Shown here in pieces: positions 45,457-56,248 of a stretch of 64,000 bases of DNA. Numbering within the stretch: the first letter of the stretch is position 1; each line of letters starts with the position of its first letter. A program made the translations under genes and the position numbers. Under the pieces are notes generated by a model. The model ran no database searches and was not told where the DNA came from. It worked only from the letters and a program-made list of their open reading frames with translations. Source of the DNA: Chitinophagaceae bacterium (GTDB lineage Bacteria; Bacteroidota; Bacteroidia; Chitinophagales; Chitinophagaceae); NCBI GenBank assembly GCA_016703625.1, contig JADJBP010000004.1:124001-188000 (forward strand), given 5' to 3'.

Positions 45457-46659
45457 ATGCTCGATTCTATTGAAAGCGCCATCGAAGATATTAAGAATGG
45501 TAAACTGATCATTGTAGTGGATGATGAAGACAGGGAAAATGAAGGTGATTTTATTACGGCTGCCGAAAATGCAACACCCGAAGTGATCAATTTTATGAGC
45601 AGGTACGGCAGGGGCCTTATCTGTGCACCCCTGACCGAAGACCGTTGCCGGGAACTAAACCTGCAACCGATGGTGGTTGACAACACGTCACTGCACGAAA
45701 CGGCATTTACCGTAAGCATTGACCTGCTTGGAAACGGCTGTACAACGGGTATTTCGGCGCAGGACCGGTCAAAAACGGTTAAAGCTTTGATCAACCCGCT
45801 AACCAAACCCGGTGACCTGGGAAGGCCCGGGCATATTTTTCCCCTGCGTGCAAAAAAGGGTGGGGTATTGCGCCGTACCGGCCATACCGAAGCAACCATT
45901 GATATGGCCAGGTTGGCCGGCTTTGACCCAGCCGGGGTGCTGGTTGAGATCATGAATGATGATGGCAGTATGGCCAGGTTGCCCGAACTTAAAAAAATAG
46001 CTGAACAGTTTGACCTGAAACTCATTTCCATAAAAGACCTGATCGCATACCGTTTACAGCAGGAAACATTAATTAAAGAAGCCGTAAGGGTACAAATGCC
46101 CACCAAATATGGCGTTTTTGAACTGGTTGCATTTGAACAGGTGAATACCGGCGAAATTCATATGGCATTGAAAAAAGGGGACTGGGAAAAAGACGAGCCT
46201 GTTTTGGTAAGGGTACACAGCAGTTGTATGACCGGTGATATACTTGGATCACTGAGGTGCGATTGCGGCGACCAGTTACACCATGCTATGAAAATGGTGG
46301 AACAGGCAGGCAAAGGCCTTGTACTTTATATGAACCAGGAAGGGCGGGGTATTGGCTTATTGAACAAACTGAAGGCTTATAAATTACAGGAGGAAGGCAT
46401 GGATACCGTGGAAGCAAACCTGGAGCTTGGATTTGATATGGATGAAAGGGATTATGGAGTAGGTGCACAGATCTTACGGCATATGGGCATCAGCAAAATG
46501 AAACTGATGAGTAATAATCCACGCAAACGTGCCGGTTTACTGGGTTATGGCCTGGAAGTGGTGGAAAATGTACAAATTGAGATCGCATCCAACCCGCATA
46601 ATGAAAAGTATTTACAAACAAAGAAGGATAAGATGGGGCATGAGATCATGAAGTCGTGA
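45457..46659 (+). CDS. ribBA: Bifunctional riboflavin biosynthesis protein RibBA
   Basis: 400 residues. The N-terminal DHBP synthase domain has IVVDDEDRENEGDF near residue 24 and LRRTGHTEATIDMARLAG; it converts ribulose-5-phosphate to 3,4-dihydroxy-2-butanone-4-phosphate. The C-terminal GTP cyclohydrolase II domain has VHSSCMTGDILGSLRCDCGD with the three zinc Cys residues, and YMNQEGRGIGLLNKLKAY with the GTP-binding loop. Both active sites look complete. It stands alone, divergent from the TonB receptor and convergent with tamB. Confidence 0.97.
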   Translation: MLDSIESAIEDIKNGKLIIVVDDEDRENEGDFITAAENATPEVINFMSRYGRGLICAPLTEDRCRELNLQPMVVDNTSLHETAFTVSIDLLGNGCTTGISAQDRSKTVKALINPLTKPGDLGRPGHIFPLRAKKGGVLRRTGHTEATIDMARLAGFDPAGVLVEIMNDDGSMARLPELKKIAEQFDLKLISIKDLIAYRLQQETLIKEAVRVQMPTKYGVFELVAFEQVNTGEIHMALKKGDWEKDEPVLVRVHSSCMTGDILGSLRCDCGDQLHHAMKMVEQAGKGLVLYMNQEGRGIGLLNKLKAYKLQEEGMDTVEANLELGFDMDERDYGVGAQILRHMGISKMKLMSNNPRKRAGLLGYGLEVVENVQIEIASNPHNEKYLQTKKDKMGHEIMKS

Positions 46660-46669
46660 ATAGGGAAAT

Positions 46670-46704
46670 TGGAGTCGGGAGTCAGGAGTCTGGAGTCAGG
46701 AGTC
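46670..46704. repeat. Five tandem heptamers NGGAGTC
   Basis: Five consecutive copies of a 7-mer, TGGAGTC, GGGAGTC, AGGAGTC, TGGAGTC and AGGAGTC, lie between the ribBA stop and the tamB stop. Simple-sequence repeat; no function is assigned. Confidence 0.8.
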
Positions 46705-46725
46705 GTGCGTTTAGCGGTTAAATAC

Positions 46726-49700
46726 TTAACTGTTTTTTTTATCCCTGTTCTTCCTGCGTTCTTCACGCTGGGCGATCCTTTCAGCTTTGGTGAGTTTGTC
46801 AAAGTCGCGGGTGTAGCTCAGTCGCAGACCGGTTCTGTTCCTTTGCCCTAATGTAGCATCTACAACAGTTCTGTTGAATCCTACGATCCTTAATTTTCCG
46901 TCTTTGTTAAAAGATATTCTACGGTAATATCGGGTGTAAGCAGCACGTTTGTATTCCGGGCCTGCAAAATATATGGATTGTTGTAATCAATATTGCCACC
47001 CAGGGATACCACCAGCCGACCGTTGATATATGATTTTTTAAAACCAAAGTTCCCGGAAGCTTCCAGTGCATTGATCAGTTCGCTGCTGGTTAAATTATAA
47101 CTGGAGTTGAAAGAGATATAGGGTGTGATGGTTGGGTCATTGAACAGTTTTTGGAAGACCTTGGTGAGCTGGTTGTTTAAAAAGCCGGAAATAACCTGGC
47201 CGGCAGTACCTGATAAAAAAGAGGCTGTGGATGCACCAAACCCGCCGTTATTATCATTGATAAAGGTATTGAACAGGAGGAGCGAAGCAACCTGCCTGTT
47301 CTGTTCGTTCTCATCTTTGGCAAATTTTTTCAGGTTTTCGAGCAATACGGGGTCTTTTGAATAATCGGTTTGTTTGTTCTGCGGTATCTCAAATTCAAAA
47401 GAGATCTTCGGCGCTTTTAAGGTATTGGTCAGGTGTGCAACGATCAGCAGGTCAGATTTTTGCTGGTAACGGCCACGGCTGGTTGCCAGGCTGCTCAGGT
47501 CAACATTGGGAGCCAGGTATTCGGCATCAATATTGATCTGTGCTTCATAAGGGTCGCCGTTCCAGGTAATGGAAGATCCATCGGTGATGCTGAAATATTT
47601 TTGGATAAAGGTCTGGAAATTGAATTTGTATTCACCGTCTGTTATCTCATAACGTCCCCTGATGGACAGTGGTTCTTTGGTGCCCACGGTGATCTTCAGC
47701 AAGCCGTTGCCACGGCCTTTGATGATATCACCGGTGAGTTCATCCAGGATCAGGTCAATTTTACAGGCAGGGTTAGCTGTTATATTCATGTTCACCAGGA
47801 AATTCGATTCCTGCCTGCCGATGTACTCATCTTCCATTTTACTTCCGTACTGGATAAAATCTATATAATCTATTTTGCCCGTTTCCTGGCTGTTGCTGGT
47901 GGGTATAAAAATATGGCTGCTGTCAACTGCCGATGGCTCGCCGGTAATATTCATCCGCATATCGGTAACCGGCCCGTTCAATGTCATTAAAGCCTTGCCG
48001 ATCACCTTGCCGTAAAACTGGTTGTTATCCCTTTTGGTGGTATTGAGCAAAAGCATCTTGCCCGTCTCAAAACGGATATTATCGAAACCGAATTTATTAA
48101 AGAACCGGTGCTGTATTTTACCGCTGGCAGTTCCGGTATTGTTTAAGGTATCCCTTAACTGCAGCAAGCCAAAATCAATTTCATCAGGATTAAAAATGAT
48201 GGTTTCGTTGGTAAACCTGTAAACTACCTGTGTATATTTCACTTTCAGTTCGCCTTCTGTAACGTTAACCGTACCTGTTATATAGTTATGGTCCGGGCCT
48301 GCATATACTTTCAGGTCTTTGGTATTTACATTCCCCTTCATATTGCTGAAGATACCGCCCAGGTAATTATCCAGGATGCCGATATCGAACCGTTCTGCCT
48401 GCAGGGCAAAATTCATTTGATTGTTCACAGAATCCTTATAATTGAATTTACCATCCACGTTAAATTTGTACAATTTACCGTCGGCATCTGCTTTAGCGGT
48501 AACCAGCCCGGTTGAGGTATTTACATTGCCCTTTATATTTACTTTGCCAATATCTTTATTGTCGAACCGGAAATCATCTGCATAACCATCGAATTCGATG
48601 ATCTGTTTTCCAAACGGGTCCCTGAGTTTCAATGTGCCGGTCAATACTCCTTCCAATCTTGGGTTTTTCAGGAAGAGCTGTGTAAAATCATTGATGTTTA
48701 CGGTTTTTAATTTTGCAACCAGGTTGGTATGGTCGGTGAGTTCATCCAGTTCGGTTGAGATCACGATCTCCTGGTTGCCCTGCGTAAATTTTACATCACT
48801 GGCTTCAATATATGATTTGCGAAGCGTGATCTCGCCATCCCTGGCCAGGTTCCATTTTTTATCATTTAAAATAAAGGAAGAAGGGAATAAATGGATCTTG
48901 ACTCCGTCAGTAAAAGTTTGTATCCTGGCATTCAGCTGTGCATCGCTGATGGTTTGGCTGGCACTGGTTGATAAACTGATGTTTGAAATATCATTGCTGG
49001 ATGAAAGGATCAGTTTGCTGTTTGGAAAATGAAGGCTGTCGGTAATGAATACGTCACTGACCGATACCACTGTATTCAAACTGTCTTTATTACCAATGGC
49101 ATTTACCTGGGTATTTGTAAATTTTTTGCCGTCGAAGCTGAATTCAGGGACCTGGGCATTCAGGTTAAATTCGTTTTTAGCCAGTTTAAGATTACCTGAA
49201 AAAACCGAATGGTTAAAACCCGATAACCTTTTATCGAACAGCTTTACATAGCTGTCAACCTCCCTTGTACTGATATTGAATGAAAAATCCTGGTCACCAA
49301 GTGTATAAGCCGGTTTTTTAAAATACGACGGATAATACCTGTTCAGGAAAACCCTGAAGGCTTCAGGCAGCTGCAATATGTTGTACTGTCCTGTTAATTT
49401 TCCTTCAATTTCGTTCGACTGAACAGTCAGGGTTTTATCAATGCCTTCCATTAATGATTGCAGGGTAAGGAAATCAAAGGATAACCGGGTTGTATCATGC
49501 CTCAGCGTTGCATCATATAATTTTGCAGTGCCTATAAAATCATCAATGGTATTGCCTTTAAAGTTGAGGCTCAGCAAACCTGATAAACTGTAATCCCCTT
49601 CGGTGAACTTCAGTTTTTGAAGATTCGCCTTTTGCAGGTCGGCTATGAAATTAAATTTCGTCGTATCTTCCAGCAGGCTGATGGAACCATCGAGGTTATT

Positions 49701-51563
49701 AATGACCAGGTTGGGGTCATTGATCTCCAGGTGCCCGGTAAACAGGCTTTTTACAAAAGTACCGTTAACGGTTATTTGCTGGTAGGGGTAACCCGAAAAT
49801 TCCAGGTAATGGATCTTCCCGTCAAAATCTGCATTCAGGGTTTTTACATTGAACCCGCTTCCTTTTACTTTTCCTTCAAAGGAAACCTGCCCCAGTTTTT
49901 GGTTATTAAAAAACCGGCCCAGGTTAAAACCTGCCGAAGAGAGCTTACCGGAATAGGTTGGTACCTTATTTGCCGGCAGTTTCATGTTTATGTCAGCATT
50001 GAGGTTACCCAGGTTTGTATTGATCATGCCATAGGCAACAAAGTCGTTAATAAAACCTGTAAAATTACCTTTAAAGCGGATATTGCCAAGTTCGGTTAAC
50101 CGGGGCTGCCTGATCGATCTTAATGAAGGAACCAGTGTTACCAGGTCGGTATAATTGGTCTGCAGGTTATTGGATCTGAAATCAATGAAAGTACTGTTGA
50201 TATCGTGCCGTCAACAATGGTATTGGCAGTTTTAATAATGATCTTTTTTGCAGAGAGGTTATCTATGGTACCTTTTACATTGCCATCAATATAAAATTTC
50301 CTGTTCCATGTTTTTAACCGGGGTGCAAAAACGGCTATATCATCACTGTGAACCGTACTCGCTTTAAACCGGCCTTCCAGCTGAACATTATGTATGAAAC
50401 TGCTGAGGTCATCTTCAAAATCCTTGTACCGCATCGAATAATAATTGGAGATCCTGCTTTTACTGGTTTCCAGCAACAGGTCTTTGAACTCCATGATATC
50501 CGGTGTGAATTTCACTTTCGACTGCAGGTTCAATACTTCCAGCCCGCTTCGTTCCCGGGTCTTTAATTTCAGTTCGGTGGTTAATGTATCATTGATGAAA
50601 GAAACATTTTTGAGGCTGCCGGTAATTCCTGTAAACTGCAGGTGCTGCCCGTCGAATTGATCAGTATAGATCCCGCGGGGGGTTTCAATATCGTATTTAA
50701 AACTGGCATTGTTGATCTCAATATTGGCCACTTTGATCTCCCATCCGTCTGTATTCCATTGTAAGGCCGAAAGTACCGGCATTTTGGGAACCAGGTCACG
50801 GAGGTTGTTATTTTCAATTTTTGGTTTATTGCCTTTGTAAACAGACTGTGTAAATACCGGGGCATCCAGGATCAGGTCAGCAATATAGATCTGTTTCCTG
50901 TTAAAATTGATGACATCAGCTTTTAGATCAAGCTTCTGAATGGCTACCTTCATATCCTGCCCGATCCATTTATCGGCTTTGCTGAAAACAACATTTTCCA
51001 AATGCAGTACCTGCAGGTCAAATTCAATACCTCCCTTGGAAGGTTTTGTTTTTTTGGCCCCGAAAAATAGTCAACCAGGAACTGGTAATTCCACACAGAG
51101 TCTGTCCGGTTTATATTCACTACGGCATCGGTTAACCCAAAATAGGTGAGGGTGGCATTGTCTTTAAGGAAGAACCAGTCTGTAATATTTACTTTGGCTG
51201 CCCCGGCATATAATAATGTATCATGCTTTTATCCTCAACCAGTAATTTTTCGAAAGAGAGTTTATTGAAAAGGCCGAAATTAACATGGCCCAGCGTAACT
51301 TTTGTTTTAAGGTTCTTTGATAATGTTGCTGTTACTTTTGATAAAACCCAGTTTTGAACCGGGTTTAACTGTAAGAGGCCCCAGGTAGAGAAAAGCAATA
51401 TTACCAGGAAAGCGAAAAAAGCAAGTTTTTGCTTTGTTTTTTTAAAAAGGATGCCCCAGGCCAGGGCCCAACCCAAAAGTAAGACCACAAATAACCAGTT
51501 ATATGCCGGCAGAACATAAATGAATAAAACGGCAAGCACCAACCAGAAAATCAGTGTGTACAA
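46726..51563 (-). CDS. tamB: TamB/DUF490-like translocation and assembly protein (at least four frame breaks)
   Basis: Reconstructed giant protein of about 1610 residues. The N-terminus carries hydrophobic helices (LIFWLVLAVLFIYVLPAYNW and KLAFFAFLVILLFSTWGLLQL), followed by AsmA-like and long repetitive beta-strand regions, and the C-terminal DUF490 part (NGLLKITVGTKEPLSIRGRY, YLAPNVDLSSLATS) ending LGQRNRTGLRLSYTRDFDKL and a charged tail. Breaks near 51228 (A run), 51062 (G run), 50193 and 46903 (A run) are each fixed by one base. TamB-like proteins bridge inner and outer membranes for lipid transport or protein assembly. The start codon is uncertain (TTG 51563 is the first available). The mla operon elsewhere in the window has a related lipid-trafficking role. 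Confidence 0.85.
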
Positions 51564-51742
51564 GATCCATTTTGATATGTTTAGAATACTGCGCAGGCTT
51601 AATGATTAGATGTAAAAATAGCTATTCAACGGGGTAACTTCAAATTAGGTACCAAACTTTAATTTAATATTACCAACCAGGGCAGACTTAACTAATCATT
51701 TACATTCATTTGGGGGTAAAAACCTGCTGGAATTTTATGGCA

Positions 51743-51790
51743 TTACATGCCTGAAGGCTTGTAATACAGAACACGCCGGAAGGCGTGTTC
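51743..51790. repeat. REP-like doublet of hairpins after ggt
   Basis: TTACATGCC-TGAA-GGCTTGTAA (51743-51764, one mismatch) and GAACACGCC-GGAA-GGCGTGTTC (51769-51790, perfect) share the same design of 9-bp arms and 4-nt loops with a GCC-NNAA-GGC core. They abut the ggt stop and could end its transcript, but the paired design suggests a repetitive extragenic palindrome. Confidence 0.65.
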
Positions 51791-53504
51791 CTACCGACCC
51801 CGGGCATCATCATCACCTCTTTTATCGCCAATGGCAATGATCACCCGCGGTGAATTCGCCGCTTCTTTTACCTGGATGAGTTCTGTACGCCCGATCGGGC
51901 TCCGTTCTTTCAGGGTATAACCCATATCCTGCAATTGTTTTTTCACGGCATCGGGAAAATCTTTTTCCACATCGATCAAATCCGGCAACCACTGGTGATG
52001 GAATTTTGGTTTGTTCACTGCATCTTCGGGTGTCATGTTAAATTCCAGCACATTTACCAGGGTTTGAAATACACTGGTGGGAATGGTGGTACCTCCGGGC
52101 GAACCAACTACCAGGTATGGTGAGCCGTTTTTTAAAACAATGGTTGGCGTCATACTGCTCAGCATTCTTTTACCGGGGGCAATGGCATTTTTATCATTGC
52201 CAATGGCACCATACATATTGGGTACCCCGGGTTTTACACTAAAATCATCCATTTCGTTATTCAACAAAAAACCTGCGCCGGCAACAACTGTTTTACTGCC
52301 ATAAGAATCATTTAAGGTAGTTGTTACTGCAACGGCATTGCCATATTCATCCACAATACTGATATGCGTGGTTTCCTCACTTTCTTTTATGATACCGGCT
52401 GATGTGGTTTTACTGTTACCGGCTTTCCCGGGTTCATAATCTTTCATTCTTTCCTTTAAATAGGCATCGCTTACCAGGGTGTTTACCGGTACTTTTACAA
52501 AATCGGGGTCACCTAAATATTCACCCCTGTCGGCAAAAGCCCTGCGTTCCACCTCGGTCATCAGTTGTACTGAAGCTGCTGTTTGAAAACCCATGGCTGC
52601 AATATTCCTGTCTTCGATCATTTTCATCATCTGTTGTAAAATGATACCGCCACTGCTGGGCAGCGGCATGGTGATGATGCGGTAATTCTTGTAATTAAAA
52701 TCAAAACCGGCTCTTTCCACCGCCTTGTAATTCTTCAGGTCTTCCAGGCTGATGATCCCATTGCCTTTTTGCATTTCGGCAACGATCAGCCGGGCAGTTT
52801 TTCCTTCATAAAATCCTTTTTGCCCCTGGTCCCTGATGCGCTTTAAAGTGGCGGCAAGTTCTTTCTGAACCAGGATATCACCTGCCTTCCAGTCTTTTTT
52901 TTTTACAAATGCAACTGCAGCGGTATTCAGGGCTAAAAAATCTTTTTGTTACTGTTGAAAGAAGCGGCCTGTGAAGCGGTTATGGCAAATCCTTTTCGGC
53001 CAGGATTATAGCGGGCTGTATCAATGTGGCAAAGGGAAGTTTTGCATATTTCATGCTTGCAAATAAACCGGCAATGGTGCCGGGCACACCGGAAGCCAGT
53101 TGTCCCTGCTGCGATAAATTCAATTGCGGTTCGCCTTTTGCATCCAGGTACATATCCCTGGAGGCTTTTCCGGGCGCTTTTTCACGGTAATCTAAAGTGA
53201 TATTTGTGCCATTTTGTAAATGAGCTACCATAAAACCTCCGCCACCGATATTGCCGGCACCGGGATAAACAACGGCAAGGGCCAGTTGTGTGGCGATGGC
53301 TGCATCAAAGGCATTGCCACCTTTTTTTAAAACACTTAACCCTGCCATACTTGCAAGCGGGTGTGCAGAAACAACTGCGCTTTTACTGCCAATTACCTTT
53401 TTTTGAATGCTGTATTGTTTTGCATTTGCCGGCTGGGCATAGGTAAACTCAAATAAAGTAACCGGTAATACAAAAGCAATGAATAATATTTTAGGGATAT
53501 GCAT
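51791..53504 (-). CDS. ggt: Gamma-glutamyltranspeptidase (frame broken)
   Basis: Restored precursor of about 571 residues with a signal peptide (ILFIAFVLPVTLFEFTYAQ). The N-terminal part has AVVSAHPLASMAGLSVLKKGGNAFDAAIA and NIGGGGFMV, and the small subunit begins at the autocatalytic Thr in TTHISIVDEYGNAVAVTTTLN. PSSGG and SSMTPTIV segments contact the gamma-glutamyl group. Breaks lie near 52995 (G run) and 52948 (A run), each fixed by one base. The periplasmic enzyme cleaves or transfers gamma-glutamyl groups, such as glutathione. The hairpin doublet follows its stop. Confidence 0.9.
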
Positions 53505-53694
53505 ATGGAATTTTTGTCCGAATTTACCTGATTACTTCCAAATTAAAGGCTTTAAACACCCTTGATTTATTAATGACAGTGAAATGTACAAAATTGTTAA
53601 AAGTACGAGTGGCATATCTAAATGGTTTGCTTTCATTATTTTCACAAAATATTTTGCAGGGAATCATATCATTAAACAGGACTAAAATCAACCC

Positions 53695-56202
53695 ATGATC
53701 GCCAGGATACTTTTGTTTTTACTGCTTTTTACCAGCAGCAGCTTGATCGCACAGTTAAAATCGCCCGATGAATTTTTAGGCTACGGTCTCGGAAGCAGGT
53801 TTACGCCACATTACCGGATCGTAAATTACTTTAACCAGGCCGCTACTGCCATGCCCCAGATGATGAAGCTGGAAAAATATGGTGAAACCTATGAGGGCAG
53901 GGACCTGTTGCTGGCCATTGTTTCCTCACCGGAGAATATAGCCAGGCTGGATGAGATCAGGAAAAATAACCTGCGGCTCACCGGCATCTTAAAAGATAAA
54001 CCGGCCAATACAGCCACACCGGCTATTGTCTGGCTTAGTTATAATGTGCACGGCAACGAAGCCAGTTCTTCCGAAGTATCCATGAAGGCCCTGTACGAAT
54101 TATTAAACCCGGTCAATACACAAACCAAAAACTGGTTAAAGAATACCGTGATCATCATTGACCCCTGTTTAAACCCGGATGGGCGTGACCGTTATGTGAA
54201 CTGGTTTACACAAATGGCCGGAAAAAATGCGGATGCCAATCCCCATACCAGGGAACACAGTGAACCCTGGCCGGGTGGCAGGCTGAATCATTATAATTTT
54301 GACCTGAACCGCGACTGGGCCTGGCAAACACAGGTTGAAACACAGGCACGCATCAAAAAATACAACGAATGGATGCCGCAGGTACATTGTGATTTTCATG
54401 AGCAGGATATTGATAATCCATATTATTTTGCACCGGCTGCCGAACCCTTTCATGAAGTGATCACAAAATGGCAAAGGGATTTCCAGGGTACGATCGGTAG
54501 AAACCATGCCAAATATTTTGATGCCAACGGCTGGTTGTATTTTACGAGGGAGATCTTCGACCTGTTTTACCCGGCCTATGGGGATACTTACCCAACCTAT
54601 AACGGTGCCATTGGTATGACCTACGAACAGGCAGGGCATAGCCGTGGCGGACTGGCAGTGATCACAGCTGAAAACGATACACTTACTTTAAAAGACAGGA
54701 TCGCACATCATTTTACCACCAGTATGAGTACGATCGAAATTACATCCGGGTATGCTGAAAAAGTGATCAGTGAATTCAAAAAATATTTTGATGATGCCAA
54801 TAATACGGGAATTGGGGAGTACAAAACCTACCTGGTCACCGAAAACAATGCCGGCAAGCGGCAGGCATTGAAAAGCTTTTTTGATAATAACGGTATCGTG
54901 TATGGAAGTGCAAATGCTTCATCATTAAAAGGCTATAATTACTTCACCGGCAGGGATGAAACTTTTTCGGCTTCAAACTCTATTGCCATATCGGCTTATC
55001 AGCCCAAATCGGCTTTGGTAAAGGTTTTGTTTGAGCCCAAATCAAAATTAAGTGATTCGCTTACCTACGACATTACGGCCTGGAGCCTGCCATTTGTTTA
55101 TGGTGTACAAAGTTATGCCGTAAAAGAAAAACTGGCTGTTGGAAATTATTTACAATCAGGTACCGGAGCTGCCGTTTCAACAGATGCTTATGGATACCTG
55201 GTAAGTTATAATTCGTTTGCCGATGCAAAATTTTTAGCTGCCCTGTTGCAGGCTAAAATAAAACTGCGGTATGCCGAACGGGAATTTACCCATAACGGAA
55301 AAGCCTATCAAAAAGGCACAATCATTGTTTTAAAAAAAGGGAACGAAGATAAATTACAGCAGTTTGCCAACATGGCCCGTACATTCAATGCCCCGGTAAC
55401 AACCGTGAGCGGAGGTCTTATGGATACCGGTTTTGATTTTGGAAGTGATAAGGTTCACCTGGTTAAAAAACCGGCTGTGCTGATGTTAACCGGCAAGGGT
55501 GTTAATCCAAATGCAGCAGGCGAAGTATGGCATTTGTTTGAACAGCAATTGAATTACCCTGTTGGGTTGATCAATGCTGAAGAAATTGATGGCAGTGCAT
55601 TAAAAAATACAGATGTGTTGATCGTGCCCGATGGCCGTTATGAATTTTTAAAAGACAAAGAGTCGGCTGCAGAAATTAAAATGTGGATACAGCAGGGAGG
55701 AAAGATCATTGCACTGGATAATGCTGCTGCACAGGTTGCAAAACTGGAATGGGGGATTAAACAAAAGAAGGATGAAGAAGAGGAGAAGAAAGAGGAAAAG
55801 AAGGACGATAAAAATCTGTATACGGACATAAAGCGGTTTGAGAACCGGGAAAGGGATGGTATTGTAAATTATAACCCGGGGGCCATTTACAAAGTGGAAA
55901 TGGACAATTCACACCCGCTGGCATTTGGGTATGGTAATCATTATTATTCACTGAAACTGGGCAGCGCCATGTACGAGTTTATGAAAGATGGCTGGAATGT
56001 GGGGATCATTAAAAAAGAAAACCAGGCCGCCGGTTTTGTTGGCAGTACAGCGCGTGAAAAAATAAAAGACGGAACGGTGATCGGTGTGCAGCCGATGGGC
56101 AGGGGTTCCGTGATATTTTTTGCAGATGATCCCATCTTCAGAAACTTTTGGGAGAACGGGAAGATGATGCTGGCTAATGCTGTATTCCTGGTAGGACAGT
56201 AA
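53695..56202 (+). CDS. Secreted M14 family zinc carboxypeptidase
   Basis: 835 residues. Signal peptide MIARILLFLLLFTSSSLIAQ. The M14 catalytic core runs about 45-360: NVHGNEASSSEVSMKALYEL (HxxE zinc ligands), DPCLNPDGRDRYVNW, FDLNRDWAWQTQVE, VHCDFHEQDIDNPYY with the third zinc His, and TYEQAGHSRGG with a candidate catalytic Glu. The C-terminal half (about 370-835) is not a known catalytic domain; it holds a Glu/Lys-rich stretch (KKDEEEEKKEEKKDDK) and a GATase1-like fold region (ALKNTDVLIVPDGRYEFLK). Periplasmic peptide digestion is likely. Precedes the PIG-L gene by 46 nt. Confidence 0.9.
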   Translation: MIARILLFLLLFTSSSLIAQLKSPDEFLGYGLGSRFTPHYRIVNYFNQAATAMPQMMKLEKYGETYEGRDLLLAIVSSPENIARLDEIRKNNLRLTGILKDKPANTATPAIVWLSYNVHGNEASSSEVSMKALYELLNPVNTQTKNWLKNTVIIIDPCLNPDGRDRYVNWFTQMAGKNADANPHTREHSEPWPGGRLNHYNFDLNRDWAWQTQVETQARIKKYNEWMPQVHCDFHEQDIDNPYYFAPAAEPFHEVITKWQRDFQGTIGRNHAKYFDANGWLYFTREIFDLFYPAYGDTYPTYNGAIGMTYEQAGHSRGGLAVITAENDTLTLKDRIAHHFTTSMSTIEITSGYAEKVISEFKKYFDDANNTGIGEYKTYLVTENNAGKRQALKSFFDNNGIVYGSANASSLKGYNYFTGRDETFSASNSIAISAYQPKSALVKVLFEPKSKLSDSLTYDITAWSLPFVYGVQSYAVKEKLAVGNYLQSGTGAAVSTDAYGYLVSYNSFADAKFLAALLQAKIKLRYAEREFTHNGKAYQKGTIIVLKKGNEDKLQQFANMARTFNAPVTTVSGGLMDTGFDFGSDKVHLVKKPAVLMLTGKGVNPNAAGEVWHLFEQQLNYPVGLINAEEIDGSALKNTDVLIVPDGRYEFLKDKESAAEIKMWIQQGGKIIALDNAAAQVAKLEWGIKQKKDEEEEKKEEKKDDKNLYTDIKRFENRERDGIVNYNPGAIYKVEMDNSHPLAFGYGNHYYSLKLGSAMYEFMKDGWNVGIIKKENQAAGFVGSTAREKIKDGTVIGVQPMGRGSVIFFADDPIFRNFWENGKMMLANAVFLVGQ

Positions 56203-56248
56203 ACAAAATTAAAAGTCAAAAACAAAAGTTAAGGTTTAAATATTTATT

